Shown here: in pieces, positions 8,652 through 17,497 of the stretch
Layout: each line of letters opens with the position of its first letter
Numbering within the stretch: position 1 is the stretch's first letter
Assembly: GCA_910583755.1 (NCBI GenBank)
Contig: CAJTZO010000016.1
Span: 1 to 58,043, forward strand
From: an uncultured Clostridia bacterium
Lineage (GTDB): Bacteria; Bacillota; Clostridia; Lachnospirales; Anaerotignaceae
Direction of reading: 5' to 3'
DNA: 58,043 nt
The notes under the pieces: model-generated
What the model saw: the letters and a program-made list of their open reading frames with translations, nothing else
The model's database searches: none
What the model was told of the DNA's origin: nothing
Translations under genes and position numbers: made by a program

Positions 8652-8764
8652 AATTAAATTCCTCCTATATCCCGATATATTAATAAATTGATTTTAGAAA
8701 GACAAAATATCTTTCTATAAGTTCCTTCTACATATAATGTACTTCTGCTTGTCTTACTTTTAAC

Positions 8765-8793
8765 AATATAATACATTTTTATAAATTTGTCAA
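8765..8793 (-). promoter_or_regulatory. sigma-A promoter of ldhA, with leader
   Basis: On the minus strand TTGACA (8793-8788), 17-base spacer, TATATT (8770-8765). The leader of about 110 bases holds a small hairpin AGAAAGA/TCTTTCT at 8696-8716. A TTAACAA half-site lies near the -10 but no complete Rex box is seen. The remaining bases up to 9068 are AT-rich with no gene. Confidence 0.75.
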
Positions 8794-9068
8794 TATATTT
8801 TCCAGAAATAATATTTTTTTTCACCAATTTTTTTTGATGATTTCAAAAAAATGTAAATTATTATAATATTTTTCCGTTTTTTGATAAAAAATTGCTTGTA
8901 TTTTTATACAAACTGCATGAGAAATAAAAATAGATTCCTAGAGAAAAATAACGAATTTCAAAAAGAAAATAGATAATTTTGATAGGATTATAACAGTATT
9001 GTAAAAAAGATAATATTACTAAAAAATTTTTTATAGAATATTTTTTTTAAATAAATTGAAAAAAGTAT

Positions 9069-9097
9069 TTGACAAACACTTAATGATATGATATAGT
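9069..9097 (+). promoter_or_regulatory. promoter of the tRNA-Ser gene
   Basis: TTGACA (9069-9074), 17-base spacer, TATAGT (9092-9097), 27 bases before the mature tRNA. Confidence 0.85.
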
Positions 9098-9123
9098 ATT
9101 ATCTACAGTAAGCTAAAAATTCT

Positions 9124-9211
9124 GGAGAAGTACTCAAGTGGCTGAAGAGGTGCCCCTGCTAAGGGTATAGGTCGTTTGCGCGGCGCGAGGGTTCAAATCC
9201 CTCCTTCTCCG
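9124..9211 (+). tRNA. tRNA-Ser (anticodon GCT)
   Basis: An 88-base class II tRNA that folds fully: acceptor GGAGAAG/CTTCTCC, D arm CTC...GAG, anticodon stem TGCCC/GGGTA around loop CTGCTAA with anticodon GCT, a long variable arm, and T arm GAGGG-TTCAAAT-CCCTC with discriminator G. It reads AGC/AGU serine codons. CCA is not encoded. It has its own promoter and terminator. Confidence 0.97.
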
Positions 9212-9216
9212 CTTCT

Positions 9217-9245
9217 AAGAACATCAAGTAGATGTTCTTTTTTTA
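9217..9245 (+). terminator. terminator of the tRNA gene
   Basis: AAGAACATC-AAGTA-GATGTTCTT stem followed by TTTTT, six bases after the tRNA. Confidence 0.9.
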
Positions 9246-9451
9246 TTGAAAATTTTGCTTTCTTATCAGTCTTTTTCAAAAAATATAATTCATTTTTATT
9301 CTGGTAAGACGCTTTGTGTTATTTAAAGTTCTTCCGTTTTCTTTCTTAAAAGAAAATAGCATTTAAGTTATTGAATGTTTAGTGGACACTTATTTAGTAA
9401 CAATTGAAACAAAGTGTAAAATGGAATCTTAAGTTTTTTAACAAACGAAAA

Positions 9452-9474
9452 GATATTGAATATTTTTCAATACC
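9452..9474 (-). terminator. probable terminator of the AIM24 gene
   Basis: On the minus strand GTATTGAA pairs with TTCAATAT, followed by CTTTT. It lies about 20 bases past the stop codon; modest strength. Confidence 0.45.
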
Positions 9475-9495
9475 TTTCTTGAAATCTTAAGTATT

Positions 9496-10176
9496 TTATC
9501 CTCTTGAAAAACCAAGAGAAGAAATCCAACCAGAAAAAGCACCTGGATTTCTTGTTTGAATCCATATTGTTCCAGGTCCTTTAAAACGACACACAAGACA
9601 TTCTCCAGATATAATACTATGTGCCCAACCATTCGCTGCTTTTTCAATTTTATAATCAATGTTTTCTGTCCACGCTACTAGATGTCCATTATCAATAATA
9701 AATTCTTCTCCTTCTTTTAGATTAATACTATGTACTGCACCATAACAACCTAAAAAAATAACTCCATTTCCTCTTGCTTTTAAAATAAAAAATCCTTCTT
9801 TTGAAAAAAGACCTTTCATTAAATTTTGTACTTTGGTATCAATTTCAATACTTTGTTGTGCTGCTAAAAAACCATTTTTTTGTATAATTAATCCATAGTT
9901 ACCATCTAATTCTACAGCAAAAATATCGCCAGGCAAAGCATGTGCAAATAATACCTCTCCTTCTCCTTTACTAGCTGTAAGATATTGAAAAAAGAATTTT
10001 TCACCAGAAAGCATTCTTGTTAATCCTTTTTTAAAACCACCTTCTATTCCACCTGTTACTTCAATCGTAGGTGACATTGCAACCATAGCATCAGATTCTG
10101 CTTTAATCTGTTCTCCATTTTCTAATTGATATTTTACGATGGGAAACGCACCTTCATGTAAAATTTCGTATTTCAT
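9496..10176 (-). CDS. AIM24 family protein
   Basis: Cytoplasmic beta-rich protein of 226 residues. The start at 10176 (MKYEILHEGAFPIVKYQL) has AAGGAGAG in front; the longer frame to 10227 is unsupported. It shows the AIM24/TIGR00266 pattern: ESDAMVAMSP, GGIEGGFKKGLTRMLSGEKFF, LPGDIFAVEL, the glycine-rich GAVHSINLKEGEEFIIDNGH and the C-terminal GPGTIWIQTRN. The fold is a trimeric double-stranded beta helix; no enzymatic function is established. It has its own promoter, and a terminator separates it from terD, but its position beside a Ter-type cluster suggests a shared stress role. Confidence 0.88.
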   Translation of the reverse strand: MKYEILHEGAFPIVKYQLENGEQIKAESDAMVAMSPTIEVTGGIEGGFKKGLTRMLSGEKFFFQYLTASKGEGEVLFAHALPGDIFAVELDGNYGLIIQKNGFLAAQQSIEIDTKVQNLMKGLFSKEGFFILKARGNGVIFLGCYGAVHSINLKEGEEFIIDNGHLVAWTENIDYKIEKAANGWAHSIISGECLVCRFKGPGTIWIQTRNPGAFSGWISSLGFSRG

Positions 10177-10206
10177 AACACTTCTCTCCTTATCATACTG
10201 CGTAAA

Positions 10207-10235
10207 ATAAAATATTTTGTGTCTCAACTTGTCAA
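10207..10235 (-). promoter_or_regulatory. probable promoter of the AIM24 gene
   Basis: Minus strand: TTGACA (10235-10230), 17-base spacer, TTTTAT (10212-10207). Confidence 0.55.
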
Positions 10236-10261
10236 AAAAGTTTATAGGTATGGTTGATTCT

Positions 10262-10302
10262 ATTGAAAAAATGAGGTGCAGAATGAAATATTCTGCATCT
10301 CT
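10262..10302 (-). terminator. terminator at the end of the TerD/Ca-ATPase cluster
   Basis: Minus strand: a TGCAGAAT/ATTCTGCA stem, extended by a near-match GAG/CTC, then a TTTTTT run. It ends the cluster before the AIM24 promoter. Confidence 0.75.
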
Positions 10303-10308
10303 ATCTTT

Positions 10309-10890
10309 TTAGGCTACAGCAATACCATAATTTCCACAAAGTGCAGCTAATCCGCCTTCAAAACCGCTACCAATAGCATTAAATTTCCATTCTAAACCAT
10401 TTCTATATAATTCTCCTACTACAACTGCTGTTTCAATAGAAAAATCTTCTCCCAAATCATAGCGAATTAATTCTTTCTTATTTACACTATCTATCACTCT
10501 GATATAAGCGTTAGAAACTTGTCCAAAGTTTTGTTTTCTTTCTTCTGCTTCATAAATCGTTGCAGTGAATGCAATTTTTTGTATATCTGTAGGCACTTTG
10601 GAAAGGTCAATCATAATTTGTTCATCATCTCCATCCCCTTCTCCTGTCAAGTTGTCACCTTGATGTACAACAGCACCACTTTCATGGCTTAAATTTCCAT
10701 AAAATACAAAATCGCCTTGCTGTCTTACTTTGTCATTTTCACTTAACAAAAATGCTGCTGTATCTAAATCAAAAGAACTACCACCATCATATTTGTTAAC
10801 ATCCCAGCCCAAACCAACACATATTTCTTTTAAACCTGGATTTGTTTTTGTTAAATCTACTCTTTGTCCTTTCTTTAAACTAATTGGCAT
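10309..10890 (-). CDS. terD: TerD family stress protein
   Basis: Cytoplasmic calcium-binding protein of 193 residues, the standard TerD length. It has all family blocks: MPISLKKGQRVDLTK, the GLGWDVN motif, FDLDTAAFLL, the acidic loop GDNLTGEGDGDDEQI and TIYEAEERKQNFGQV, ending in LAALCGNYGIAV. The acidic loops form paired Ca2+ sites in known TerD structures. It starts after AAAGGAGAG, 16 bases from the end of the Ca2+-ATPase, so the two are co-transcribed. TerD proteins act in tellurite, phage and envelope stress responses by unclear means; coupling to a calcium pump here is inference. Confidence 0.93.
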   Translation of the reverse strand: MPISLKKGQRVDLTKTNPGLKEICVGLGWDVNKYDGGSSFDLDTAAFLLSENDKVRQQGDFVFYGNLSHESGAVVHQGDNLTGEGDGDDEQIMIDLSKVPTDIQKIAFTATIYEAEERKQNFGQVSNAYIRVIDSVNKKELIRYDLGEDFSIETAVVVGELYRNGLEWKFNAIGSGFEGGLAALCGNYGIAVA

Positions 10891-10906
10891 AAATCATCTC
10901 TCCTTT

Positions 10907-13555
10907 TTATTTTTTTCCTTTATACAATAGCTTTCTTATGAAATCCACTGGTATAATCGTGAAAGCTAAGATAATCACAAATAGCCATTCTGTTGCATTC
11001 AAACCATAGCAACGAAGAATATTTCCACCAAAATAAGTCATACTGATTTGTACTACTACAATCAAAAGCAGGATTTTCAAAAATCCACTATTTCCATTGA
11101 TATTATCAAAAAGGTTTAGCTGTTCTGTTCTAGCATTAAAAGCATTAAATACAGAAGCAAAAATAAAGAAAGCAAAATATCCTGTTAGCATATATTTATT
11201 TGCAGGGTCATCTCTAAAAAAGGCATCTGCTTCATGTAATACCAACATTCCCATACTTAATAAAAATATCCACAAACTACCTACAATAATTTGAGACCAC
11301 ATATATTTACTAACAATCGCTTCATCTCTACGTTTTGGCTGTTCTTTCATATACCGTTTTAAAGCTGGTTCTCCACCAAAAGCAAGTGCTGCTAAAGTAT
11401 CCATAACCAAGTTTACCCACAATATTTGGGTAATAGAAAGTGGATTTTCCATTCCTAATAATGGTGACATAAAAGATACTAATACTGCTGCCACATTAAT
11501 TGTCAACTGGAAAATAATAAATTTTCTAATACTATTGAATATAGTTCTACCATAGAGAATGGCTTTATCAATAGAAGTAAAATTGTCATCTAAAATAACA
11601 ATATCACTTGCTTCTTTTGCAACTTCTGTACCACCGCCCATTGCAAAACCAACATCTGCCTTTTTGAGCGCTGGAGAGTCATTAACACCATCACCTGTCA
11701 TACCAACAACAAGGTTTAACTCCTGTGCCAAGCGAACTAGTCTACTTTTATCACTTGGCAAGGCTCTTGCAACTACTCTTAAGTCTTTTAACTTTCCTTT
11801 TACCTCATCATCAGAAAGCGCAAACAATTCATCACTTGTTAAAACAACTTCCTTATCAGAAGTTAAAAGTCCTGCTTCTTTGGCGATTGCAACCGCTGTA
11901 TCTTTTCTGTCACCAGTAATCATAACAACTTGTACACCCGCATTATGCACTTCTTGTATTGCTTCAATAGACTCTGGGCGGACATCATCGCGGATTCCCA
12001 AAATACCTACTAAAATATAGTCATCTTCTGGTAATACATCATTTTCAATCCCTTTTTCTGAAACAGCTAGACCCAGAACACGAATAGCACGCATTGCCAA
12101 TTCATTGATTTTTGTATTAACAATTTCTGGATTTAGTTTTTGTTTTTCGCCATTTTCATCAAAATACCAGTTGCATTTTGAAATAATTTTTTCTGGTGCA
12201 CCTTTTAATAATGTATAATTAAAGTCTCCTGTTATTTGTGCAGCAGAATATTTATTGTCACTGTTAAATGGTACAGATGCCACTTTTTGGACATGATAAG
12301 AAGGGATATTTTCTGGTAAAAAGCCTAATACTGCCCTATCTGTTCCATTTCCGCCTATAATTTTTCTTTTACCATCTTCTTGTGAAATTACGGCAGTCGT
12401 ATTTTCTAAAATACTAACTGTAAGGATATCTTTTAATTTGGGTGTTACTCTTTCTAATTGATTCCATTCCAATCCTTTTCCATTCATAAAGGTAACAACT
12501 TCCAAAATTCCTTTTGTTATGGTTCCTGTTTTATCACTAAAAAGAATATTTAAACTGCCTGCTGTTTCAATACCACTTATTTTTCTGACTAATACATTAT
12601 CTTTTAACATCTTACCCATATTTTGTGCAGAAACAATGGCAATCATAAGTGGTAAACCTTCTGGTACTGCCATAACAATAATAATAACAGCTAACATAAC
12701 TGCTTCTACAATGTCATTGACTACTGTCATCCAGTTTGAACAATAAGCCGAAATTAATGCCATATCAAAACCATTGTGTACAAAAATTCTCTGGAACAAT
12801 AGTGCAACTGCAATTAAGATACCACCAATATAACCAAATTTACTAATCCCATTAGCAAGGTTTGTCAACTTTACTTTTAATGGAGATTCTCTGTCATCAT
12901 CCATTTGCAATTCACTTGCAATTTTACCATAAACAGACTTATCTCCTACTGTTGTAACTTCCATAACACCATTGCCAGAGCAAACAATGGTACCTCTAAA
13001 AACTTTATAAGGATTTAAAAAATCCATTGCTTTGGTTTCATCTTCTTGATATTCTTCTGGAATTGCCTTCTTTTTTGCTTCTTTGCTTTCTCCATTTAAT
13101 ACAGACTGGTCTACATTGATATTACCATCAATTAAATTTCCATCCGCAGGGATTTTGTCACCAGATTGCAAAATAATACAATCTCCTACAACAACATCAT
13201 CAATGGAAACTTCTGCAACTTCTCCATTTCGGTAGACCTTACATTTAATTTTTGATGCTTCATCCTGCAATTTCTGAAAAGCATTTTCATTTCGGTACTC
13301 TGAAAAGGTAGATACAAAAGTTGCAAGAATTACCGCTAAAGCAATTCCTACCGATTCGTACCATTCTGTTTGTCCTAAAAAAGCAAATACTACATTGATA
13401 ATCAATGCTACACAAAGTATTTTAATCATGGGGTCACCAAAATTACCTTTTAGTTTTTCCCAAAACCCTTCTGATTTTACTTCACTTAATCGATTATCAC
13501 CATGTTCTTGCCTGCTTTTTAGGACTTCTTGCTCTGTTAATCCTAATTTATTCAT
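10907..13555 (-). CDS. P-type Ca2+-transporting ATPase (P2-type)
   Basis: Membrane calcium exporter of 882 residues. The phosphorylation motif is DKTGT at Asp 341. The M4 site is VPEGLPL (298-301 PEGL) and the M6 motif is NLVMDT, close to the NLIMDT of plasma-membrane (type IIB) calcium pumps rather than the NLVTDG of SERCA. The hinge is GDGVNDSPAL and the actuator loop is LNGES. There are ten predicted membrane segments and no N-terminal HMA domain. It starts after AGGAGG, 75 bases downstream of telA, and is followed by terD, so calcium export and a Ca-binding stress protein share a transcript. Transport of Mn2+ cannot be excluded. Confidence 0.92.
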   Translation of the reverse strand: MNKLGLTEQEVLKSRQEHGDNRLSEVKSEGFWEKLKGNFGDPMIKILCVALIINVVFAFLGQTEWYESVGIALAVILATFVSTFSEYRNENAFQKLQDEASKIKCKVYRNGEVAEVSIDDVVVGDCIILQSGDKIPADGNLIDGNINVDQSVLNGESKEAKKKAIPEEYQEDETKAMDFLNPYKVFRGTIVCSGNGVMEVTTVGDKSVYGKIASELQMDDDRESPLKVKLTNLANGISKFGYIGGILIAVALLFQRIFVHNGFDMALISAYCSNWMTVVNDIVEAVMLAVIIIVMAVPEGLPLMIAIVSAQNMGKMLKDNVLVRKISGIETAGSLNILFSDKTGTITKGILEVVTFMNGKGLEWNQLERVTPKLKDILTVSILENTTAVISQEDGKRKIIGGNGTDRAVLGFLPENIPSYHVQKVASVPFNSDNKYSAAQITGDFNYTLLKGAPEKIISKCNWYFDENGEKQKLNPEIVNTKINELAMRAIRVLGLAVSEKGIENDVLPEDDYILVGILGIRDDVRPESIEAIQEVHNAGVQVVMITGDRKDTAVAIAKEAGLLTSDKEVVLTSDELFALSDDEVKGKLKDLRVVARALPSDKSRLVRLAQELNLVVGMTGDGVNDSPALKKADVGFAMGGGTEVAKEASDIVILDDNFTSIDKAILYGRTIFNSIRKFIIFQLTINVAAVLVSFMSPLLGMENPLSITQILWVNLVMDTLAALAFGGEPALKRYMKEQPKRRDEAIVSKYMWSQIIVGSLWIFLLSMGMLVLHEADAFFRDDPANKYMLTGYFAFFIFASVFNAFNARTEQLNLFDNINGNSGFLKILLLIVVVQISMTYFGGNILRCYGLNATEWLFVIILAFTIIPVDFIRKLLYKGKK

Positions 13556-13630
13556 TGTTTGCCCTCCTATTAATTTTGTTCTATATTCTTCAGCTTTTGT
13601 ATTTTCTCTATTGCAAACAGAAGTATAGCA

Positions 13631-14746
13631 TTATAAATTTGTATGCATTTTTTCATTAAAATTCATTTTTAGCTGATTCAATCTTTCGATATCTTGCTGT
13701 CTTTTTTGTTGTGCCTCTTGCTGTATTTTTTGTGTTTCTTCAATTCCGCTAACAATCGTCTGCCAAGTTTTTTCTAATGTTTCTATTTTTACAGAACTAC
13801 CTGATGCCAGTTGTGTTGTTAGCTTTGACTGGTTTACAGTGTTTTGTGCATTTTTCAATAACATTTCATTGGTTCTTTCGTCCAAAGCTGCCATTGCTTC
13901 TGCTTGTATTTTTTGTCTTTTTAATAAGATTGCTTGTGTCAATGCTTGTTTAAACACTGGCAACGTAATAATAAAAGCAGAATTGATTTTTCTAATTAGA
14001 TTCAAATTGCTAAACTGCATAGTTTTCATCATAGGTACAGATTGCATTGCTACATTTTCTGCTATACGCAAATCCATAATTCTCTGGTCTAACACAGCCC
14101 TTGCTTGTTCTAATCCTATGATATCCATTTGTACTACAGAATCTTGTGTTTTTTCATATTCTCCACGCATTTGTTCTAAATATTGGTCAATCTCTTTTAA
14201 GCCTTGCTCTCCTGCTAAAATATATTTAACTAAACTTTGATAATATTCTACATTTGTTTGAAACATAGCTTCTAATTTTTGATTAGAATTTTTGATTTCA
14301 TTTTCATATTCTTTTAATTTAATGTAAATTTTGTCCACTTCATCGCCCATTGTATGATACTTTGAAAGCACTTGGTCAAGCTGTTTTTTGGCACCTCCAA
14401 ATAATTTACCAAAAAGCCCCTTTTTTTCTTCTTCTGCAATTTCTTCTATATCAAACTTGTCCATAATTTTGCCTAATGTTTTTAGCAGTTCTCCAGAATC
14501 ATTAATTTGATTCATATTAATACTATTTAATATTTGGTCAGAACATTTTGAAATTCCTTCTGCTGCTTCTGCACCAAAGGATACTAACTGTTGTGGTTGG
14601 TAAACATCAATGGTACTGACAATATCATCAATCTCTTGAGAATTTACAAGTTGTTCTGTCATTTGTTTCCTTTGTTCTACAATATTATATTCCTTGACTT
14701 CTTCTATCTCTGTCTGTTGATTAATCGGTTTTAAATTCAATGCCAT
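13631..14746 (-). CDS. telA: TelA-family toxic anion resistance protein
   Basis: Cytoplasmic, largely coiled-coil protein of 371 residues, the usual TelA/YceH length. Diagnostic stretches are the central QARAVLDQRIMDLRIAEN-like helix, MQFSNLNLIRKINSAFIIT, the QALTQAILLKRQ helix and ALDERTNEMLLKNA. The family gives tellurite or nisin tolerance in some bacteria; its biochemical role is unknown. The start codon follows the stop of the YceG-like gene by two bases and its Shine-Dalgarno GGAGAA lies inside that gene, so translation is coupled. Genes after it encode a Ca2+ pump and TerD. Confidence 0.92.
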   Translation of the reverse strand: MALNLKPINQQTEIEEVKEYNIVEQRKQMTEQLVNSQEIDDIVSTIDVYQPQQLVSFGAEAAEGISKCSDQILNSINMNQINDSGELLKTLGKIMDKFDIEEIAEEEKKGLFGKLFGGAKKQLDQVLSKYHTMGDEVDKIYIKLKEYENEIKNSNQKLEAMFQTNVEYYQSLVKYILAGEQGLKEIDQYLEQMRGEYEKTQDSVVQMDIIGLEQARAVLDQRIMDLRIAENVAMQSVPMMKTMQFSNLNLIRKINSAFIITLPVFKQALTQAILLKRQKIQAEAMAALDERTNEMLLKNAQNTVNQSKLTTQLASGSSVKIETLEKTWQTIVSGIEETQKIQQEAQQKRQQDIERLNQLKMNFNEKMHTNL

Positions 14747-14748
14747 AC

Positions 14749-16938
14749 TTATTTTCTCCTTCCAAATAATCGGGAAAGTAAACTATTTTCCATACTTTTT
14801 GCCATTCTTTCTAATTTTGCCCTTTCTGGTATTTCCATATGAAATAGGTATTCTCCCGCTTCATATGGCTCAAATGCATTTTGCGGAATATATTTTTCAA
14901 TATTGCGGTAGCCTGTTGGTGTAAAAACTACAATATCAAATCCTACTAAATTGAGAAAAAGCAAATAAACTGCATCTTCCAAAGTTGCCATTGTTTCATT
15001 CACAGAAATGACAATTACTTTCGGAATTTCTTTTGTAAAATCAAACTGTTGTATCATTTGTAAAGTAATCTTGTCCAAACGTAAGACAAGAGAAAGAAGG
15101 ATTGATTCAATTCCTTCCACTGCAATCCAATGAAGGTCTATCATTTCCTGTGCTTTTTCCAGCAAATAATCTTGCGTTTCTAAGTTTAAAAAATCATAAG
15201 GATACTCTTTTTGTTTTTTTACATCTTCCATTAATATTTTACCATTTTTTATTAGTTTTGAAACAGAAGGATTATGTTCTATCTTTGCTATATACGGAAA
15301 ATTTTTGATAAATATTGTATCTTCTGTCAATAATTCTGCAATATTTTTAACATAATCCTTCTCATTTTTTACACCATTAATTTTTGCAAAAATATTTGGT
15401 ATGGTTACCACATTGTTTTTAATTTCAAATCCCGGACGATATTTTGCTTCTTCCTTCCAAAGAATAAAAATTTCATCATAAATTGTTTTTAAAGTAACAG
15501 CACAAGAACGTGTAAATTGTCTTTGCCGATACAATCCTGTATCTGTATAAAGTAACGTATCTAGCTCTTTTTCAGCTTGGTAAGCAGTTGTTGCTTGCTT
15601 AATTTTGATTGCTTTTTTTGGAAAAGGAAAGCATGTGCTATTTTGAGGCAACTCTACAAGTCTGCTATTTTTACTTTCAAAAGGAATTTTGACAGGAGAA
15701 ACATATAAAACATCTACTGGTAAATAAGAAAGTAAGTTTAAAAATAATATCTGGCTTTCATTGATTTCTCCATAATATAAAAATAAAGGTAAGGTTTCAT
15801 AGTCAAAATGTTCCAATAATCTATTACTATAACGATTTAACCAACAAACTAACTTCAATGCGGTATTATAAATTTTAGGAAGTGTATTTTGATATTCTTC
15901 CATTGCAATAAAAAACGCTCTTTGAAGAAGATTTTGCAGCATATCATTTCCTAACAAGACAATTTTTTCTGATAGTTGTTGTAAAATATCCTTTTTTGTT
16001 TCATATCGTTGCAATCGCAAACGATTACTTTCTTCAATAGAAGGATTTTTGATTTCTTCTTCTATAACAAACGGCTTTCCCTTTTGTTTGCAATCCTCAT
16101 GCAATTCATATAACCGATTTTGGTATGCTTCTTTTTCATCAATGCCAATATATTGTATAAAAAAATTATAATAATGATTTCTGTCCATTCTTTGGCTATT
16201 GGTTTGAAACATTGCTTTCCAAAAATTCCCTTGTAGCCAATCATTTGTTTGAATAATCGTAGAAACGGAGGCTATTTTTTCTTTCATTTCCTGTTGCTTT
16301 TGTAAAGCTTTTAAATCTATTTCCTTAAAATGTTTTGGTGGTTGACCTCTTCTTTTTCCATATATTCTGTCATATCCTTTGAAAAAATCTGTTTCCTTTT
16401 CAAAATTAACATAAGCAATATCACAACCACTGAAACAAAGCACTTTTAGCATAAAAATTTCATGTTTTGAAACCTCACCCTCATACAATATCTTTGCTTG
16501 TTCTCCAAGATGAAATAACACATTTTTAAATTCTGTTTTTAGCCAACACATTAGTTTTACAAAAATATTTTTTAAGATATTGATATTACTTTCTTTTAGT
16601 TCTGACAAAACGGTAAACATTGCCTCTGCAATATTTTTTTGTGTTGTTTGTGAAATAAAATCCAGCCATCTGGTAACAAGTTGATAAAACAGTTCTTGCT
16701 TCATTTCAAAAGTAAAGGTTCCTATTTTATCAAAAAAAGCAGTCACAGTTGCTCCATCTGGCTGGGATAATCTTTTGTAAATATATGTTCCATTTTTTTG
16801 ACAATCTATTTGTAATTTTCTTTCCCATAAAAGCAATTCCTCATCAAAACCAATAAAACAACAAAAATAAACACCATTTCTTTGAGAAAGGGGTTTAAAA
16901 TAATCCTCTTTATTATTACACTTTATTTTTCGATACAT
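14749..16938 (-). CDS. YceG-like component of the toxic anion resistance cluster
   Basis: Protein of 729 residues with no signal peptide or clear membrane segment. I assign it to the Bacillus YceG-type family (not the E. coli MltG also called YceG) from its opening YFKPLSQRNGVYFCCFIGFD, the block PLFLYYGEINESQILFL followed by LPVDVLYVSPVK, and its place directly before telA, the gene order of Bacillus yceG-yceH. A second copy-like block occurs early (KILYEGEVSKHEIFMLKVL, then GCDIAYVNFEKE) and a third late (VIVISVNETMATLEDAVYLL, then GFDIVVFTP), suggesting internal repeats. It is longer than the roughly 540 residues I recall for the Bacillus protein. It starts after GGGGGA. Function is unknown. 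Confidence 0.7.
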   Translation of the reverse strand: MYRKIKCNNKEDYFKPLSQRNGVYFCCFIGFDEELLLWERKLQIDCQKNGTYIYKRLSQPDGATVTAFFDKIGTFTFEMKQELFYQLVTRWLDFISQTTQKNIAEAMFTVLSELKESNINILKNIFVKLMCWLKTEFKNVLFHLGEQAKILYEGEVSKHEIFMLKVLCFSGCDIAYVNFEKETDFFKGYDRIYGKRRGQPPKHFKEIDLKALQKQQEMKEKIASVSTIIQTNDWLQGNFWKAMFQTNSQRMDRNHYYNFFIQYIGIDEKEAYQNRLYELHEDCKQKGKPFVIEEEIKNPSIEESNRLRLQRYETKKDILQQLSEKIVLLGNDMLQNLLQRAFFIAMEEYQNTLPKIYNTALKLVCWLNRYSNRLLEHFDYETLPLFLYYGEINESQILFLNLLSYLPVDVLYVSPVKIPFESKNSRLVELPQNSTCFPFPKKAIKIKQATTAYQAEKELDTLLYTDTGLYRQRQFTRSCAVTLKTIYDEIFILWKEEAKYRPGFEIKNNVVTIPNIFAKINGVKNEKDYVKNIAELLTEDTIFIKNFPYIAKIEHNPSVSKLIKNGKILMEDVKKQKEYPYDFLNLETQDYLLEKAQEMIDLHWIAVEGIESILLSLVLRLDKITLQMIQQFDFTKEIPKVIVISVNETMATLEDAVYLLFLNLVGFDIVVFTPTGYRNIEKYIPQNAFEPYEAGEYLFHMEIPERAKLERMAKSMENSLLSRLFGRRK

Positions 16939-16975
16939 AGTGAATCCCCCTTTCCTAAAATCTTCAGAGTACCAC

Positions 16976-17050
16976 CCTCAAATTCCTACTTTTTTCAAAA
17001 AAGTTGGTAAATGCGGATAGCATCCATAAAAAGGACTTTATTGGCAGATT
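16976..17050 (-). repeat. dispersed palindromic repeat, partial copy G (reverse)
   Basis: ACCCTCAAATTCC, the ACTTTTTTCAAAAAAGTTGGT module, then CATCCATAAAAAGGACTTTATTGGCAG, matching the end module of the 34.2 kb copy with about ten changes. It is an old remnant between the telA cluster and the phosphorelay genes. Confidence 0.55.
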
Positions 17051-17052
17051 GA

Positions 17053-17080
17053 GGACAAAGTATTTATAAATACTTTGTCC
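17053..17080. terminator. 28-base perfect palindrome, possible bidirectional terminator
   Basis: GGACAAAGTATTT runs to its perfect complement ending CTTTGTCC. It lies 45 bases past the stop of the HPt gene and abuts the end of repeat copy G. No strong T run follows on the minus strand, so termination is inferred from position. Confidence 0.5.
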
Positions 17081-17124
17081 CAATCAAAAAGAAATAAAAA
17101 TAGAATTTTTAAAGTCTTTATGCT

Positions 17125-17475
17125 TTATGATAAGCTTTGAATTGCTTCTACTGTTTTAGTATAATCTTTTTTTAACTGCTCAAACATTTCTTCTGCTTCT
17201 TTATCATATTCTTGTATTTTTAATTTTTCGGATAGAGCATTAGAAGAATGATACAATGCTGTCAATGCTAAATTTTGACTAATTCCTTTTAAAGTATGTG
17301 CCGCCCGAAAGGCCTCTTCCATGTTTTGTTGTTCTATAGAAGTACATAACAAATCATAACTTTTATCATTTAATACTTTTAGAACAAATTTTTTGATTCT
17401 TTCTTCTGTTCTTAAGCGGCTTTGTACTTCCTCATAATCTGCTCCCATTGCTTTATAACATTCTTGTATTGTCAT
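17125..17475 (-). CDS. HPt (histidine phosphotransfer) domain protein
   Basis: Free-standing phosphotransfer protein of 116 residues. I start at 17475 (MTIQECYKAMGADYEE), which follows GAGAGGAG; the longer frame to 17532 overlaps the previous gene. The phosphohistidine motif is AAHTLKGISQNL, with the HxLKG signature of HPt domains in a helical bundle. It is 22 bases downstream of the REC/HD-GYP/GGDEF gene. The hybrid kinase upstream has two receiver domains and no HPt, so this protein probably supplies the missing relay step and passes phosphate to a receiver. That pairing is inferred from operon position. Confidence 0.88.
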   Translation of the reverse strand: MTIQECYKAMGADYEEVQSRLRTEERIKKFVLKVLNDKSYDLLCTSIEQQNMEEAFRAAHTLKGISQNLALTALYHSSNALSEKLKIQEYDKEAEEMFEQLKKDYTKTVEAIQSLS

Positions 17476-17497
17476 TTTATATTTTCTCCTCTCCACT

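Noticed and set aside
8651..8800. Rex operator before ldhA
   Set aside because: Only a TTAACAA half-site is present; no full TTGTTAA-N4-TTAACAA palindrome.
11559..12020. 153-codon plus-strand frame inside the Ca2+-ATPase
   Set aside because: Antisense to conserved hinge and phosphorylation-domain motifs; Ser/Ala-rich low-complexity shadow.
14749..16938. MltG (E. coli yceG) murein transglycosylase
   Set aside because: No signal anchor or MltG catalytic motif; the name overlap is only historical.
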